From: Pseudogymnoascus destructans
Lineage: Eukaryota; Ascomycota; Leotiomycetes; Thelebolales; Thelebolaceae
Assembly: GCF_001641265.1 (NCBI RefSeq)
Contig: NW_020167528.1
Span: forward strand, 930,001 to 994,000
Reading direction: 5' to 3'
DNA: 64,000 bases
Positions 9,417 through 20,970 of the stretch are shown in pieces. A program made the position numbers and the translations under genes. The first letter of the stretch is position 1, and every line of letters begins with the position of its first letter. The notes under the pieces are model-generated. The model did not search any database, had not been told where the DNA came from, and saw only the letters and a program-made list of their open reading frames with translations.

Positions 9417-10920
9417 ATGTCGCTCTCACGGTCGCCGTCTCCCAACGAGGACGGCGGGTGGTCCAGCCCAGGGCTCACGACGAATTATGTCGACACGAGC
9501 GGGCGGGCAAGCCCTGCCAATGGACTGCGGGGGGCGAATGCGAACGCTAACAGCGTGACGTGGGATGGCGCAAGGAAAAAGAGCTCAAAGGTCAATGGCG
9601 GCTATCCCTCCTTCTCGACACAGAACAATGGCTTCTTCAGCAGACACATGCGCAACATCTCGACCAGCTTGCCGAAATTCGTGATCAACCCGGACGATTC
9701 GAAGTACGCTGAGAAGGAGAAGCTGGGCCGTGGTCGGTGGATGCCGAACAGAAGCAGCAAACTCGGCCGATTGGCAAACTTGTCTATAAACACATTTCAG
9801 AAGTTCAGACTTCGCTTTTTGATCGTCTTTGGACTGATCTTCGCAACGATTCTCTTTTATACGACTCGTAAGTTATAGTGAAAACTAGCGGAGCTGGCGA
9901 TTACTGACGGTTACACAGCGTTGCATTACTACTGGCGTAGAGCGCCTTTACTGGGAGGCGGTAAGAAGTTCGTCATTATATTGGCAGCAAACCAAGGAGG
10001 AGGAGTAATGGAATGGAAAGGCCCTCGCGAATGGGCGATTGAACGAGACAGCGTACGAAACAAGCGGAGATACGCGGCGAGATGGGGTTATGACCTGGAG
10101 ATTGTGGATATGAGCACGAAGAAACGATATGCACATGAATGGCGAGAGAGCTGGGAGAAGGTGGACACCATCAGGAATTGCTTGACAAAGTACCCTGATG
10201 CTGAATGGTGGGTGATATCCAGATATTACGCAGCGTTGACTTACTGACAGATATAGGTTCTGGTGGCTGGACCTGAATACGTTCATTATGGAGCCATCCT
10301 ACTCCCTCCAGTCCCACATCTTCAACAATCTTGCGGCCAACACGTACAGAGATATTAACCACTACAACCCGCTCAACATCAGCCACCCCTTCACCGATAA
10401 ATACCTGGACGAGAAGTCATTGTCTCCTGTCGGCGACGGAAAGGCCAAGTCTATTAACTTGATAGTGCCGCAAGATTGCAGTGGCTTTAACCTCGGCTCC
10501 TTCTTCGTCAAGCGCAGCGCATGGACCGACCGCCTGCTTGACGTCTGGTGGGACCCAGTAGCCTACGAGCAGAAGCACATGGAATGGGAACACAAGGAAC
10601 AGGATGCCTTGGAGTTCATGTACACTTCTCAGCCGTGGATCAGGCCGCACATGGCTTTCATTGAACAACGCAAAGCAAACTCCTTCCCGCCTGACGCCTG
10701 CAATAGCCACGGGAACGATCCTCTAATTCACTACGACCGAAAGGGCCGTGACTTCCTTGTCAACATGGCAGGCTGCGAGTGGGGACGCGATTGCTGGGGA
10801 GAGATGTACAACTACCGAGAACTGAGCAACCTGCTGAACCGCAACCCATGGGAGCTGTTCAAGGAGGAGATTGTCGCCGTTATCTGGTTCAAGTTGACCG
10901 GGCATAAAGTAAGGCTGTGA
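9417..10920 (+). CDS. MNN10: Mnn10-like alpha-mannosyltransferase, GT34 family
   Basis: This is probably the Golgi alpha-1,6-mannosyltransferase subunit of the M-Pol II type complex that elongates N-glycan mannan. Exons 9417-9867, 9919-10207 and 10257-10920 give 467 aa, with donors GTAAGT and GTGGGT and acceptors ACAG and ATAG. It is a type II protein: a Ser-rich cytosolic tail of about 130 residues, a transmembrane helix near residues 135-150 (FLIVFGLIFATILFYTT), then the GT34 domain. Markers are FVIILAANQGGGV, the DxD-like metal site FWWLDLN(T), QDCSGFNLGSFF and HKEQDALEF. These are standard Mnn10/galactosyltransferase-GMA12 motifs. Mnn11 or an alpha-1,2-galactosyltransferase are the alternatives within the family; the 'WWLDLNTFI' form favours Mnn10. 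Confidence 0.85.
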
Positions 10921-11945
10921 TGAGCTAGTCTCGGGGAGCCTCACACACAACTATCTACGAACCAAGACACTCCTTTCTCCCCAAGGCGACACTTTTGTTA
11001 TATGTTCTCGCATTGTCGGCCCTCGACGGGTCATGATACCCACGCCTTGTTCGCAAATATACCACGTCAATAACGCCTACCTTCTTGTACCATATAATCC
11101 ATAATCTGGCTGGAACATAAACGGACATGCCTTCAAATGATCAATCAAAAGGGAAACGCGCTCTCTCACGCGCCGCGCATTAAAGATGCAAATTTTATCT
11201 TCCTTCCGTTGTTTCACCTTCCTGACTCACTTCGCGTCCACGTCCCATCCCATGCACGATGCGACGTGTGTGGACCTGCCCTTCATTCTGGGTGTTTGTG
11301 TTTGGGAGTTTTAGATGGGCTGTTCCATGCATGGTGGCGCAAAAACTTACCTCTTCATGTATTTAAAACTTTGTTTGTTTTCTGTTTATTCGGTAGCTGA
11401 CGGAGCCATGATGTATCATACTATTGAGCCGGCCCATGTAGGGAAGGAAGTGGTCGGTCGGGATAGTAGCAACCCGTTGGATTGAGGGAGATTCTCGTTT
11501 CAGAAATCAATTAACTGGAATTGCTCCCGGTTTCACAGATGATGTTGTGATTTGGATTTTGTGATTTGTATTGATGAGGTGGGTGACTGAACCTCTTAAA
11601 ATACACCACATAGTAACGATGCAGGTTGACGCCATCCCGTCTGTCTCTCGCCAATATGCTACTGTAGCCTGTAGCCCTACATGCCTACATGCTTGGATCC
11701 GCTTCTCTAGTATACCGCCGTACCCCACGATGGAGCACTGCACAGGCATGCATCATCCCCAAGTCCTGTTAAAGTGATACGTCGTTTCACCCCTTGTCAC
11801 GGTCCACGGTCGTGGCCTCCAGCCCGAGGCTGAAGAAATATTTCCACAGCCCCGCGACTAGCGCGTCAGCCTCGCTCAACGCAAGGCCAAATTTCTTGAA
11901 GATGCCCTGTCGCAGCGCCTCGAATATCTACTCCTCATAAATACA
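10921..11945. other. Intergenic region GT34 to trm5
   Basis: About 1 kb. The first part is the 3' region of the GT34 gene. Several overlapping short frames between 11137 and 11777 have no family motif. A short minus-strand open stretch at 11787-11927 with coding-like composition is listed separately. Confidence 0.35.
11787..11927 (-). other. Short unexplained coding-like stretch (46 codons)
   Basis: On the minus strand the frame ending at TGA (11787-11789) is open for 46 codons back to a TAG at 11928-11930. The peptide is balanced and helical-looking (contains LRQGIFKKFGLALSEADAL and GLWKYFFSLGLEATTV), unlike random intergenic translation. The TAG just upstream can also be read as a 3' splice acceptor, so this could be the last exon of a small gene whose first exon overlaps the trm5 5' end. 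I recognise no family. A chance ORF or a gene relic is equally possible. Confidence 0.3.
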
Positions 11946-13562
11946 ATGGTAAGTATTTTTAATACCGTTTCTGGGACCAGGGCTAATATGGGCGGCAGTC
12001 AGCCGAAAGTGCCAGCGCAAACGACATGTTCCGGCCCCCTATCGTCCGATCCGCCGCCGCTGTCCTGGATCGGAGCCTCTTCACACGGACATTCCCCATT
12101 GCTGCGGCACGGATAACAGATCATAAACTCATATCGCCGTCGCGGGGGAAGCTAGAAAAGAGCAAGGAGTTGTTGAGGGTGGATAGGGTTTCTGCGGTTA
12201 GAGAGGACCCGGATCCAGCGCTTGCGGCGAAGGGTGGGAAGTGCTTGCTTCTTAGGCCGGAGGTTAAGCCCGAGGATCCTACGACATGGAGTGCTATCTT
12301 GAAGCAGGCTGTGGAGGCGAAGGAGATGAGTGTCATGCCGTATGAGTTGACTTTGGATTATAATTACTGGAATTACCGTACGTGGGTTGGCGTGGGGCAT
12401 GCAGGGGGTGCGTACTGACAGAGTTTAGTTGATATCATGAAATCCATCTTACCGGAAGACTCACAAGAAGAAATCCCGGTCGGCTTCAGCATAGTCGGAC
12501 ACATCGGTATGTTCCCCTACCCCTTTCCCTACAAGACCAAACACTAACACACCCCCAGCCCACCTCAACATCCGCGAAGCCTACCTCCCCTTCAAGAACC
12601 TCATAGCCGAAGTCCTTATCGACAAGAACCCCACCATCCGCACCGTAATCAACAAAATCGACGACGTCGGGGACAAATCCGAATTCCGCACCTTCAGCTA
12701 CGAGCTCCTCGCCGGCGTCGACGACCTCAACGTCAAGATCCGCGAAGAAGACTGCACCTTCCGCTTCGACTACTCGCAGGTCTACTGGAACAGCCGGCTG
12801 AACACCGAGCACCGCCGCCTCGTTGCTATCTTCGACCCCGGCTCCGTGGTCTGCGACGTCATGGCAGGCGTGGGCCCGTTCGCGCTCCCTGCTGCGAAGA
12901 AGGGCGTCTTTGTCTGGGCTAATGACCTTAACCCCGCTAGCATCGCTGCGCTGCGCGACGCTACGAAGTTAAATAAAGTCGCGCCGTATATCCGCACCTT
13001 TAACACAGACGGCCACAAATTCATCCACCAGTGCGCACAGGACCTGCTCGCGGTTTCTAAGGCCGGAGAGAACAAAGTCTCCGTCCCCTCCAAACAGCCG
13101 CGCATGTCGCGGTCCCAGAAGGTCCGCCCCCACCCCATCCCACCCACCGTGGTCGAGATCCCACAAACAATCTCCCACTTCGTCATGAACCTCCCCGCCA
13201 CAGCCATAACCTTCCTCCCCGCCTTCCGCGGCCTCTACGCCGGCCACGAATCGCTCTTTGCGCCGCACACCGCCACAAAGCTGCCGATGGTGCACGTCCA
13301 CTGCTTCTCGACGAAGTCGGAGGATAATGTTAAGGAGGGGATTGAGATCTCGGGGATCGTGAGTGAGATGCTGGGAGTGAAGATGGAGTTTGAGGGGGCG
13401 GTGGAGAAGGTGGAGGGGGATCCCAGGAAGAGGAAGGAGGCGGTGGGGGAGGTGAAGGAGGGGAGGGTCAGGGTGCATGATGTGAGGGATGTGGCGCCGT
13501 TGAAGAGGATGTTTTGTGCGAGTTTTAGGATACCGGCTGAGGTTGCTTTTGCGAAGGTATAA
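11946..13562 (+). CDS. TRM5: tRNA (guanine-37-N1)-methyltransferase Trm5
   Basis: Trm5 makes m1G37 next to the anticodon, which prevents +1 frameshifting; fungal forms act in the cytosol and mitochondrion. The preferred model is ATG 11946-11948, immediately followed by an intron (GTAAGT to GGCAG), then exons 11999-12377, 12429-12506 and 12559-13562, giving 487 aa. Starting at the internal ATG 12026 gives MFRPPIV and loses ten residues. The Met-10/Trm5 fold is seen in ELTLDYNYWNY, FSIVGHIAHLNIRE, TEHRRL, the SAM-binding DVMAGVGPFALPAAKKG, ANDLNPASI and the catalytic-region NLPATAITFLPAF (family NLP motif). Two internal introns have GTACGT/TTTAG and GTATGT/CCCAG ends. Nothing is missing. Confidence 0.9.
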
Positions 13563-13879
13563 AAGGAGGGGGGGTTAAAATAGAGGGATTGGTGCTTTGA
13601 ATATAATAATATCTTCTACCATACTTTACCTTTTCCACGCTGCCTCTTTCCTATTATGCTTGGCCAACGTCACTAGTTTGCTGCCTTTATTCACAGGCAC
13701 AAAAATAGTAGTTATAGTTCCCGATGCGGTCGTGTCTGTTAAATTTTATGATATATGCATTTCATCTACGCTAAACGCAATAAAGGCCCCATCTCCTGGC
13801 CAAACCAACACATTTATACAACGCCATCGGCACCCCTTCATCTTATGCCTGTATCTACTTCTCATCTTCGGATGCAAGT
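13563..13879. other. Convergent 3' region trm5/rna1
   Basis: About 317 bp, A/T-rich, holding the 3' ends of trm5 (plus) and the RanGAP gene (minus). AATAAA-like signals can be seen (for example CAATAAAGG near 13780). No coding sequence was supported. Confidence 0.4.
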
Positions 13880-15194
13880 CTAGATCTCAACTTTCTTAGC
13901 CAGCGCCTCCGCCAACTCGTCGACCTCCTTATCCTTCTTCTGGATCACCGGCTCTTCTTGGGCCTCATCTTGCTCCTCAAGCAGCTTCTCCCTCCTCTCC
14001 TCAGCCTCCTCCTCCTCCTCCTCTTCTTCCTCCTCCTCCTCATCACTATCAAGCTCATCCAACTCATCAATTCCCCAATCATCCTCAACCACCACATCCC
14101 CCCCAAACTTCTCCTTCCTCTCCTCCAGCAGCTCCCTCAGCTCCTGAAGCGCGAAATCATCCTCCGAGAACTTATTCCCATTCAGCTCCACCCTCTTCAT
14201 CGCTGGCAGCGCCAACTTAATTGTCTCCGTCAACACCTTCAGCCCCTTCGCATTAATATCATTATACTGCATCCTCAACGTATGCAACTTCTTATTCTTC
14301 CCCCCCGCCAACGCCTGCGCCAACACCACCCCTCCCCTAGCACCCCAGAGCGTATCACTCGCCCCAATCTCCTCAATATCCTCCCACCCCCTCACCGCCT
14401 TGGCAAGCGCTCTCGCTCCCAGAATCGTAAAAAGGTTATCCTGCAGATCAAGCACACGGAGGCCCTTAGCGTGGCGCAAGCCGTCGGAAATCAGGTGCAC
14501 AGTCCCCTCAGTTCGGATCCCATTCTGCACCATCTTGACCTCGCGCACGCCCGTGTGCAAGCTGAACGCCTTGGCCCACGCGAGCATAGAGCCGCTCTCA
14601 AGCCTGTTGCGGCCACAGATCACGGTCTCGAGGTCTGGGACATCGGTGCCTGCCGCGCGTGCGGCGGCCTTCTTGGCGTGCAGCTCGGACAGGGCGTCGG
14701 CGACCATGATGCCGGCGTGGGGGCCGAGGCCGTTGTTGTTGAGGTACAGGTGGCGAAGGGGGGTGTGCGAGGAGAGGAAGGCGACGAGGGGCGCTTGCAT
14801 GTTCAGGCCGAAGGCGTTGTCGTTGAGGTTTACGGTGTGGAGGTTGGGAAGCTCGAGGAGGGAGGTGAGCAGGGAGGAGAGGGCGGTGGGGATCTCAGAG
14901 AGGAGGCGGCCGGTGAAGATATCGGCGAAAATGGCGACCTGTTGGGGTTGTGTTAGGGGTCTGGTTTGGTGGGAGAAGGAGGGTGGAGGGAGGACTTACT
15001 TGGATAGTCTTCTTGGTGCGGAGGACGTCGGCAAAGGCGGCAGCTGCTTCGATTCCGACGGTGTTGCCTTGAAGGCGCACCTCCTCCACGTCTTCCATCT
15101 CGCGGAGAGCTTTGATGTGAGGTTCTACATCTTCGGCGGTGTTGAACTTGATGCCCTTGCCCTCGAGAGAGAAAACCTTGGTTGCGTTCGCCAT
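13880..15194 (-). CDS. RNA1: Ran GTPase-activating protein 1 (RanGAP, Rna1)
   Basis: RanGAP triggers GTP hydrolysis on Ran/Gsp1 in the cytosol and so drives nuclear transport. Exons 15000-15194 and 13880-14938 give 417 aa; donor GTAAGT, acceptor CAACAG. The protein is a run of leucine-rich repeats (NLNDNAFG, LYLNNNGLG, RNRLESGS, MVQNGIR, LDLQDNLFT, RMQYNDI, LNGNKFSEDD), followed by an acidic Glu/Asp tail of about 50 residues beginning around residue 345. Both are hallmarks of Rna1. The catalytic arginine of the family sits in the first LRRs (here LETVICGRNRLE). The length fits fungal RanGAP. The GAG/GAA run makes a strong pyrimidine tract on the plus strand at about 13990-14045. Confidence 0.92.
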
Positions 15195-15498
15195 TGTTCG
15201 CGTTATTCAAAAGGATGTGCGTTAGGACAGGAATAAGTCTCGCGCTCTTGAAAGTGTTATGAGGTTTAGGAAAAAGTCGGTCTGTTGACTTGCAAAGGGG
15301 GGTAGTTTTGGTTGGTGGGGTAGCGTATCTTGATGGGGCACAACTTTAATGACAAGTGCCCAATTCGGGGATAAACGTTTTTCCAGCACCGAGGAAACGC
15401 CCCGAGGCTACCAGTGACCAGGCTGACAAATTAACCAATGCCTCCATAAAACTTGTTCATATCAACATACCTTTACTATCAAGAAATAGAAAGTCACA
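15195..15498. promoter_or_regulatory. Divergent promoter rna1/cox17
   Basis: About 300 bp between the starts of RanGAP (minus) and Cox17 (plus). CTTTACTATCAAGAAATAGAAAGTCACA directly before the Cox17 ATG is probably its leader. No defined operator was recognised. It is compact enough to be a shared bidirectional promoter. Confidence 0.4.
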
Positions 15499-15826
15499 AT
15501 GTCTTCAGCATCAATCCAGCTTTGTAAGTCCGATCAATTGCCTTTGGAAGTATGATTATTGACTGTTGAAAAGCATCTGCATCCAGCGCGACCATCGCGG
15601 CGCCACCCAAGTCCGAAAGCAAGCCGAAGGTATGAAGCTCACCTTATCCCCCATAACCGCCGACAGGGCTAATATTCCATAGCCATGCTGCGTATGCAAA
15701 GAGGAGAAGGCCGTCCGTGACGAGTGCATGCTCTTCAGCAAGTCCAACGACCCCCAAAAGGACTGCGCTAGCACGGTCGACAAGTACAAGAGCTGCATGG
15801 CAGGGTTCGGCTTCAACCTGCCGTAA
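15499..15826 (+). CDS. COX17: Cytochrome c oxidase copper chaperone Cox17
   Basis: Cox17 carries Cu(I) in the mitochondrial intermembrane space and hands it to Sco1 and Cox11 for cytochrome oxidase assembly. Three small exons (15499-15523, 15574-15629, 15683-15826) encode 74 aa. The introns are 50 and 53 nt, with donors GTAAGT and GTATGA. The protein has a Ser/Ala/Pro-rich N-terminus, then KPKPCCVCKEEKAVRDEC. This holds the copper-binding CC-x-C site; further cysteines at DCASTVDKYKSC form the twin Cx9C CHCH hairpin. The first intron acceptor was chosen because only AAAAG at 15573 keeps the frame that reaches KPCCVC. Because no exon exceeds 50 codons, ORF searches miss it. Confidence is high from the cysteine pattern. 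Confidence 0.92.
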
Positions 15827-16096
15827 GCTCACAGAATCAAGTGTACAACGAAACGGATGCAGCGGCATAGTGTAATATACATAGCAATGGGAACTACAAT
15901 TGGCGTATGGGGAAACTAGAAATGGCAGGACTGTACAACATCGGGCATTCAGATAGGATCGAAAGGAAGTTCAATCTCAACTATAACATGTGTTTTATAC
16001 AAATGGTTAAACCGATCATTTTTCTCGTGTCCAGTGCGCCATGCACCCCCAACCGTGGCCCCAGTCCTATCCAAACGCCACCCATCATAAGCCAAT

Positions 16097-18724
16097 CTAT
16101 AGACCGGCGAGCACCTTTTGAATGCCAAGACTATTCGCATCATCCCTCTTGCTCACAAAGGCCCGGAAATCCGGCTTATCAAGGCCCTTGTTCATAGGCC
16201 CTGTTTGGATGTTCTTCGACCTCTCCCTGAGAGCCTCTGAGCCGATAATGAATATGCTACCTATGTCGCTTAGAATGTCCAAACTACTCTCGACATCCTT
16301 CTTCAATCGCCACTCCTTCAGAGTAGAAGTATACTTGGACATGTCCTTGGTTACCATCAGTCCGCCTGTGGCGTTAACCTGGAACTTCTTGAAATGTTCA
16401 AAGAGGAGATCGCGAATACAGATGGCGAGCTCGGAGTTGAAAATCTCGAAGTTCTGGCCGTCAAGAGCCTGAGCCGCGACATGGTTGGTCTTGGTAAGAA
16501 ATGTGCAGATAGCTGCGCACGTAGGGGTTTGCAGCTGCTCGAGATAACTGGTTCCGCCACGGCCGATATCGAGGTCAGCATCCCGAGGGCGGAAGTCTAA
16601 TTTCTTTTGGCCAGCGAGAACCTTGGTGACCCAACTAGCAACGACATCAATCGTCTTTTGGATGATGGCACTTGTCTTGTCTTCCATACGCTTCACGGCC
16701 TCTTTTGTCTTGCTTTCCATGTCACGACGTACAGTCGTGTTTGTTTCAGCGAGACGGATGAGAACCGTGTTAATGAATCGGTTCATCAAGTTTGTAATAG
16801 TGATTGCTTGTCGTAATGCTGGGAAATATGCAAGGTCAGGTTCTACCTTGGACGATTCCTGTGCCAACCCTAGGTCGTTCGCAGCGTCCAAAGCGGTTTC
16901 CACGTACACCTGGCCCATGCTCGTCAAGAGCATGCTCAGAAGAACAGAGACATCCTTCGGGGTATCGCTGCCGCCACTAAGCTCAAGAGCTCTTCGAACG
17001 CCTTCCGCCAGCCACTTTAGCATGCGCTTTGCATTGGGAATGCTCAGAACCCCATCCTCCTCCGAGACTTCAATTTCATTCTTGTTTTCATTTCCCTTTA
17101 AGCCGGCGACTCTCAACATCATGGCTTTCTGGGTTGGCGTGAGCTCGGATGAGTCGAGTCGGTCAATATAGGCGTCTTTGGCGGTCGCCAGTAACTGGGT
17201 ACCCTGCTGGGCCAATGATGCCATGAACCCGGTGGGAGTCTTCTTCCGCCTGGAGTGGTATATGGTGAATTTGAACAACAACGAGGAGTAAAGTTCCTCC
17301 AGACTCTGACATTCTCGATCGATGTATGATGAGCCAACAAGGTAGGGGATGAAGAGCTCATCAACCTGTTGCTCCAGCACCAGTGTTGTTGCCGCAGAGC
17401 AAGAATCAGGGTGCTCAGTAAGGCCGTGTGATTTTAAATCTTCCACAAGGCTGTTGATATAGGCTCTTGAGGCATGCAGTGACCGTAGGAATGCCAGAGA
17501 TGAGATGGTGTCCGCATTCTCCAATACCATTTCCAGCCTTTGTTGTATAGATTGCTGGAACACTCTTTGAGTAAATTTTGCAAGCACGACATCATAATAT
17601 GGGAATGCGCGCTTCATGATGAATGATTCCTCCTGCATAACAATTTTGACTTCATCAACAAGAGACTGCAAGCTAGGTTCAACACCCGGGGGTTCTACGT
17701 CTGGATCTGCGAGCCGTTCCCACGTGTCGCCATCAGTTACCACCTCTTCTGTAATTAGTTGGTTCCTATCGATAAAGAACTGATGTTGATTGACAAACAA
17801 AGCAACGACACTTGAACCGCCATTGAAGTCCCGTAGCACTTTGGCGCATTCCATCATATTGTCGTAGTTCTGCTTTCGATAACTTACGTCAAACTGTGTG
17901 AGAAGGTCCTTCTCTAAGGTTTCCGAGAACTTCTCTATCAGCTCTTTCGTGTTGTATCCGCCGTGCTCTTCAGGCTCATCCACGGACACCTTCGATTTCT
18001 TTCCAGCGTTTGCTTGTCGCCAAGATTTCGGATCAAGCCTTTGGCTGATTCTCATGAGTTGTCTGGCAATAACGGCGCATCGGACTTTGCCTTCTCCATT
18101 TCCTTGTCTTCGTACCTCCTCCAAAGATGTAAGCTCGCCAGTGTCGCTCACCTCGAGCCAGCACTGTATCAAGAACTGGGCGTCCAATGCACGCCTTCGC
18201 TGCTTGTCCAAATCCTCTAGCTTCTCGCCGAGTTGGACGGCAACATTCCCTCCTGCATCTGTTTGACTGTTCCGTTCGCTCTCTTGTACCCCTCCTTGGT
18301 TTAAGGATCCCTCGAGTTTTTCGTACGAGTTTATAGATTGATCCAGTTTCCTCCCAAGGCTGTCCAGCGTTTTCTCATGTTCGATTTCTGCTCGTCGCAC
18401 CGCTGTTTGGAGCTCTGTCTCGCGCTCTTCTAGATCGTCCGATAGGGTCGCAAGCTGCGATAATGCGCCTATACATATCAGTGTCAGGCTCAGCCAATGC
18501 ACAGCTGGCTATAAGGAACACGTACCCTCGAACGCGCGGATTAGAGGCTTGGGATCGAAAGCTTGCTGTGATGCTGGTGCAGAGCGCCGGTTAATCGGTA
18601 TCGTGCTCTCCGAGAGGCTCTCAACAAAATCTTTTACAATAAAGTTTGTGTCCGAAAAGGTCTCCAAGTTGAAGTTGGGCCCGCGTGGGAATATGGACCT
18701 GCCAGTTGGAGGGGCTCCCGCCAT
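16097..18724 (-). CDS. SEC10: Exocyst complex subunit Sec10 (EXOC5)
   Basis: Sec10 is one of eight exocyst subunits that tether secretory vesicles at the plasma membrane, at hyphal tips in moulds. Two exons, 18526-18724 and 16097-18468, give 856 aa, close to yeast Sec10 (871). Donor GTACGT, acceptor TATAG. The N-terminus has FSDTNFIVKDFVESLSES, then a long coiled-coil (LATLSDDLEERETELQTAVRRAE...KTLDSLGRKLDQSI) and the helical-rod CATCHR body (AQFLIQCWLEVSD, RISQRLDPKSW, NLMNRFINTVL). No truncation was seen. The gene is convergent with cox17 and divergent from nus1. Confidence 0.88.
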
Positions 18725-19284
18725 TGGACCCGGAGAAGCTCAGTAGCTTCAGGATCCCACAAGCAGTTGTTCGACCCTGAGCATTGGCTAGGGTTTCGGA
18801 ATCACCAGTGATTCTGAAGGGTCACTTGTTTCCTGGTATTTGTGTTTATCGTCTATCGTCTATCGTCCATGGCCTGGGCATGAAACCATGCGGAACCCCA
18901 ATCTCGAGCTATCTCGACCCAAAACAGCCTAGCAATTCTCGGCACGTACCGCTGATGTCAACCGCAATAAATAATGGACGCTTGCGTAGTGAAGAAGATC
19001 ACAGGGTTCGGATTTATTTTTTTATGAAGCCCGACGTACCTCAGCCTCCGTATATACGCCTGTCTTGACTGCCGGGTTCCACACCGAGCCACACTGTACA
19101 TACGTTGTCGTCAAATTCGCCCTCCTGCAAAGATAGGCACGCGAAGCAACCGACGCTGCGATCCAGTTTGGGGGACGTCATCTTTCTATGCGAGGAGTTC
19201 GTTGACCGGCCGGGCCTTGCGTTGTATTATAATTGTACCACCAGCCGCCTAGTTCGACTATAACGACATTCCAAAGACTCCCAG
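18725..19284. promoter_or_regulatory. Divergent region sec10/nus1
   Basis: About 560 bp between two divergent starts. A 7-bp direct repeat (ATCGTCT, three tandem copies near 18848-18868) is visible. No binding site could be assigned and no gene is supported. Confidence 0.35.
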
Positions 19285-20400
19285 ATGTCTCAAGCAACAA
19301 GAGAACTGAAGATCTACCGGAAAGATGCCAAGAGTAACCATAATCTGTTAACGCCGTCGGAACGAGAGAAACTCATAGCTGTAAGTCACCACGCTGTCAG
19401 CAATGCGAATTCCAGTTCTAACATGAAGCCAGCCATATCTTCCGGAGCCACCTTCACGATCAAAGTCGGGCAACGGGGAGTCAGATGAACGAACGCTTCG
19501 TAACCAGCCGAGACCGATAATTGGCGTGCGGAAGTTCCTCAAAAATCAACTACATGTCCTCGTGTTTGCAATTATACATACTATTTTCTCTATATACATA
19601 CGGCTTCGACAAGCATATCATACTGTCAGGGATCGAACCTTCGCTGTTCTCTACTACCACCACCGGACGCCTGCGCTCATTCAGAAGGATGTGAAGGGGC
19701 TGAAGAGATTACCGGAACACTTGAGTGTGATACTGAAGCTTGAGGAAGGAAAGGGGGGTGCTGCGCTTGAGACTCTCTTGGATGAAGTGGCTGAGGTTTG
19801 CGCGTGGTGCGCATGTGTCGGAATTCCCATGCTCTCAATCTACGAGAGGACAGGTATGTATTGCCTCCACATGCTACATTCCAGTTTCTAACTCCCTTAG
19901 GCGTCCTAAAAGGATACATTCCAACAACCCACAGAGCCGTCACTCGAAAGCTTTCGTCGTATTTCGGTCGCCAACACCCTGCACTGTCTATCCGTGCGCC
20001 GCACATTCCATCCATGGAGTCCTCCCCGACTACGCCACCAAGCGATGTCGATGTCCCGGTATCCCTAGGTCAACTCTCGGTACTCTTGATCTCCGAAGAG
20101 GACGGCGAAGACTCCATTGTCGACTTGACCAAGACTCTTACCGAGATGTCTCAACGATCAAAGATCACACCGAAGGATATCACCGTCGACTTGGTTGATG
20201 CCGAGCTTTCCGAGAGTGTCATGAGCGGACCGGAACTCCTCATTTTGTTCGGACCAACGATTGAACTCGACGGCTACCCACCGTGGCAGATCAGCCTCAG
20301 CGAAATCTACAATGTGCAGGATAACCAAGGAGTTGGATACCAAGTGTTTCTCCGCGCCTTGTATAATTACGCAAATGCGCAGATGCGTTTTGGCAGATAG
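19285..20400 (+). CDS. NUS1: Dehydrodolichyl diphosphate synthase subunit Nus1 (NgBR)
   Basis: Nus1 pairs with the cis-prenyltransferase Rer2/Srt1 at the ER to make dolichol for N-glycosylation and O-mannosylation. Exons 19285-19380, 19433-19853 and 19901-20400 give 338 aa; donors GTAAGT and GTATGT. Exon 2 starts PYLPEPPSRS, joining LTPSEREKLIA in frame. Features are a basic N-terminus, a hydrophobic segment (QLHVLVFAIIHTIFSIYI), RTPALI and LPEHLSVIL, then YNVQDNQGVGYQVFLRALYNYANAQMRFGR. The C-terminal R-x-G (here RFGR end) is the family motif that completes the partner's active site; the subunit itself lacks the catalytic Asp loop. The frame between 19433 and 19525 is only seen when the first intron is removed. 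Confidence 0.88.
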
Positions 20401-20970
20401 ATAATAAACATACGGGCAATATTACGCCCCTTTCTTGTCCTCCCCGGCCCTTCCTGGCCAGACTGTCGTGTTCCTGGCCTCCTGGTCTAATCTCATTTAT
20501 ACACGGGCCCAGAGCAAACGTTGTAGCTGTAGCTGTATTAATTAGCGGTGCCTCCCTTTGACCAGGACCTTCCTAGACGCAAAACTCTGTTGACTAGTTG
20601 GCGCACCACCCTTCACTGCTTTGTCACTATTGCCAGTAGTTTCAGGGAATCGAACGACTGCTGTGATAGCCTAGCTGTGGTAGCCTAGCTGTGGTTTCTC
20701 ACCTTGTCACGTGTGGGTGCCTAGTAGAATCTGGGTGCTCTCCTGCCCCATACGCCTCATGATTCCCAGTGGCTTAGATTCCGCGCTATCTCAGGGGCCT
20801 CTGCATATGTAGCGCCAACCTTTAAGAACTGAGGGGGGATAGTGTGGGACAGTGATCGGGGGGGGGGGGTAGAGTAGCGTATAGTCACTGTTGGTAGTCA
20901 AGTGGTTTGTAGACACTAGGAATGAAGTTGAATTCTTAATTACTTTGAAATAACGGTTTTCCATACATTA
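20401..20970. other. Intergenic, low-complexity
   Basis: No gene is supported. A direct repeat TAGCCTAGCTGTGG occurs twice near 20668-20695, and a G10+ run sits at about 20858-20869. This is the left margin of the tandem repeat island. Confidence 0.4.

Noticed and set aside
8575..9558. Two long overlapping plus-strand frames before the GT34 gene
   Set aside because: They overlap each other and the GT34 start in different frames, with Arg/Ser/Thr/Pro-biased translations of a pyrimidine-rich leader and no domain.
13958..14956. Plus-strand frame of 332 codons opposite RanGAP
   Set aside because: It is the complement of the LRR and acidic-tail coding sequence (poly-Leu from CTC/CTT repeats); RanGAP on the minus strand has clear family motifs and correct splicing.
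20641..20700. tRNA-like T-arm words (GGGAATCGAAC) near 20646 and 21236
   Set aside because: No acceptor stem, anticodon arm or D-arm could be folded around them.
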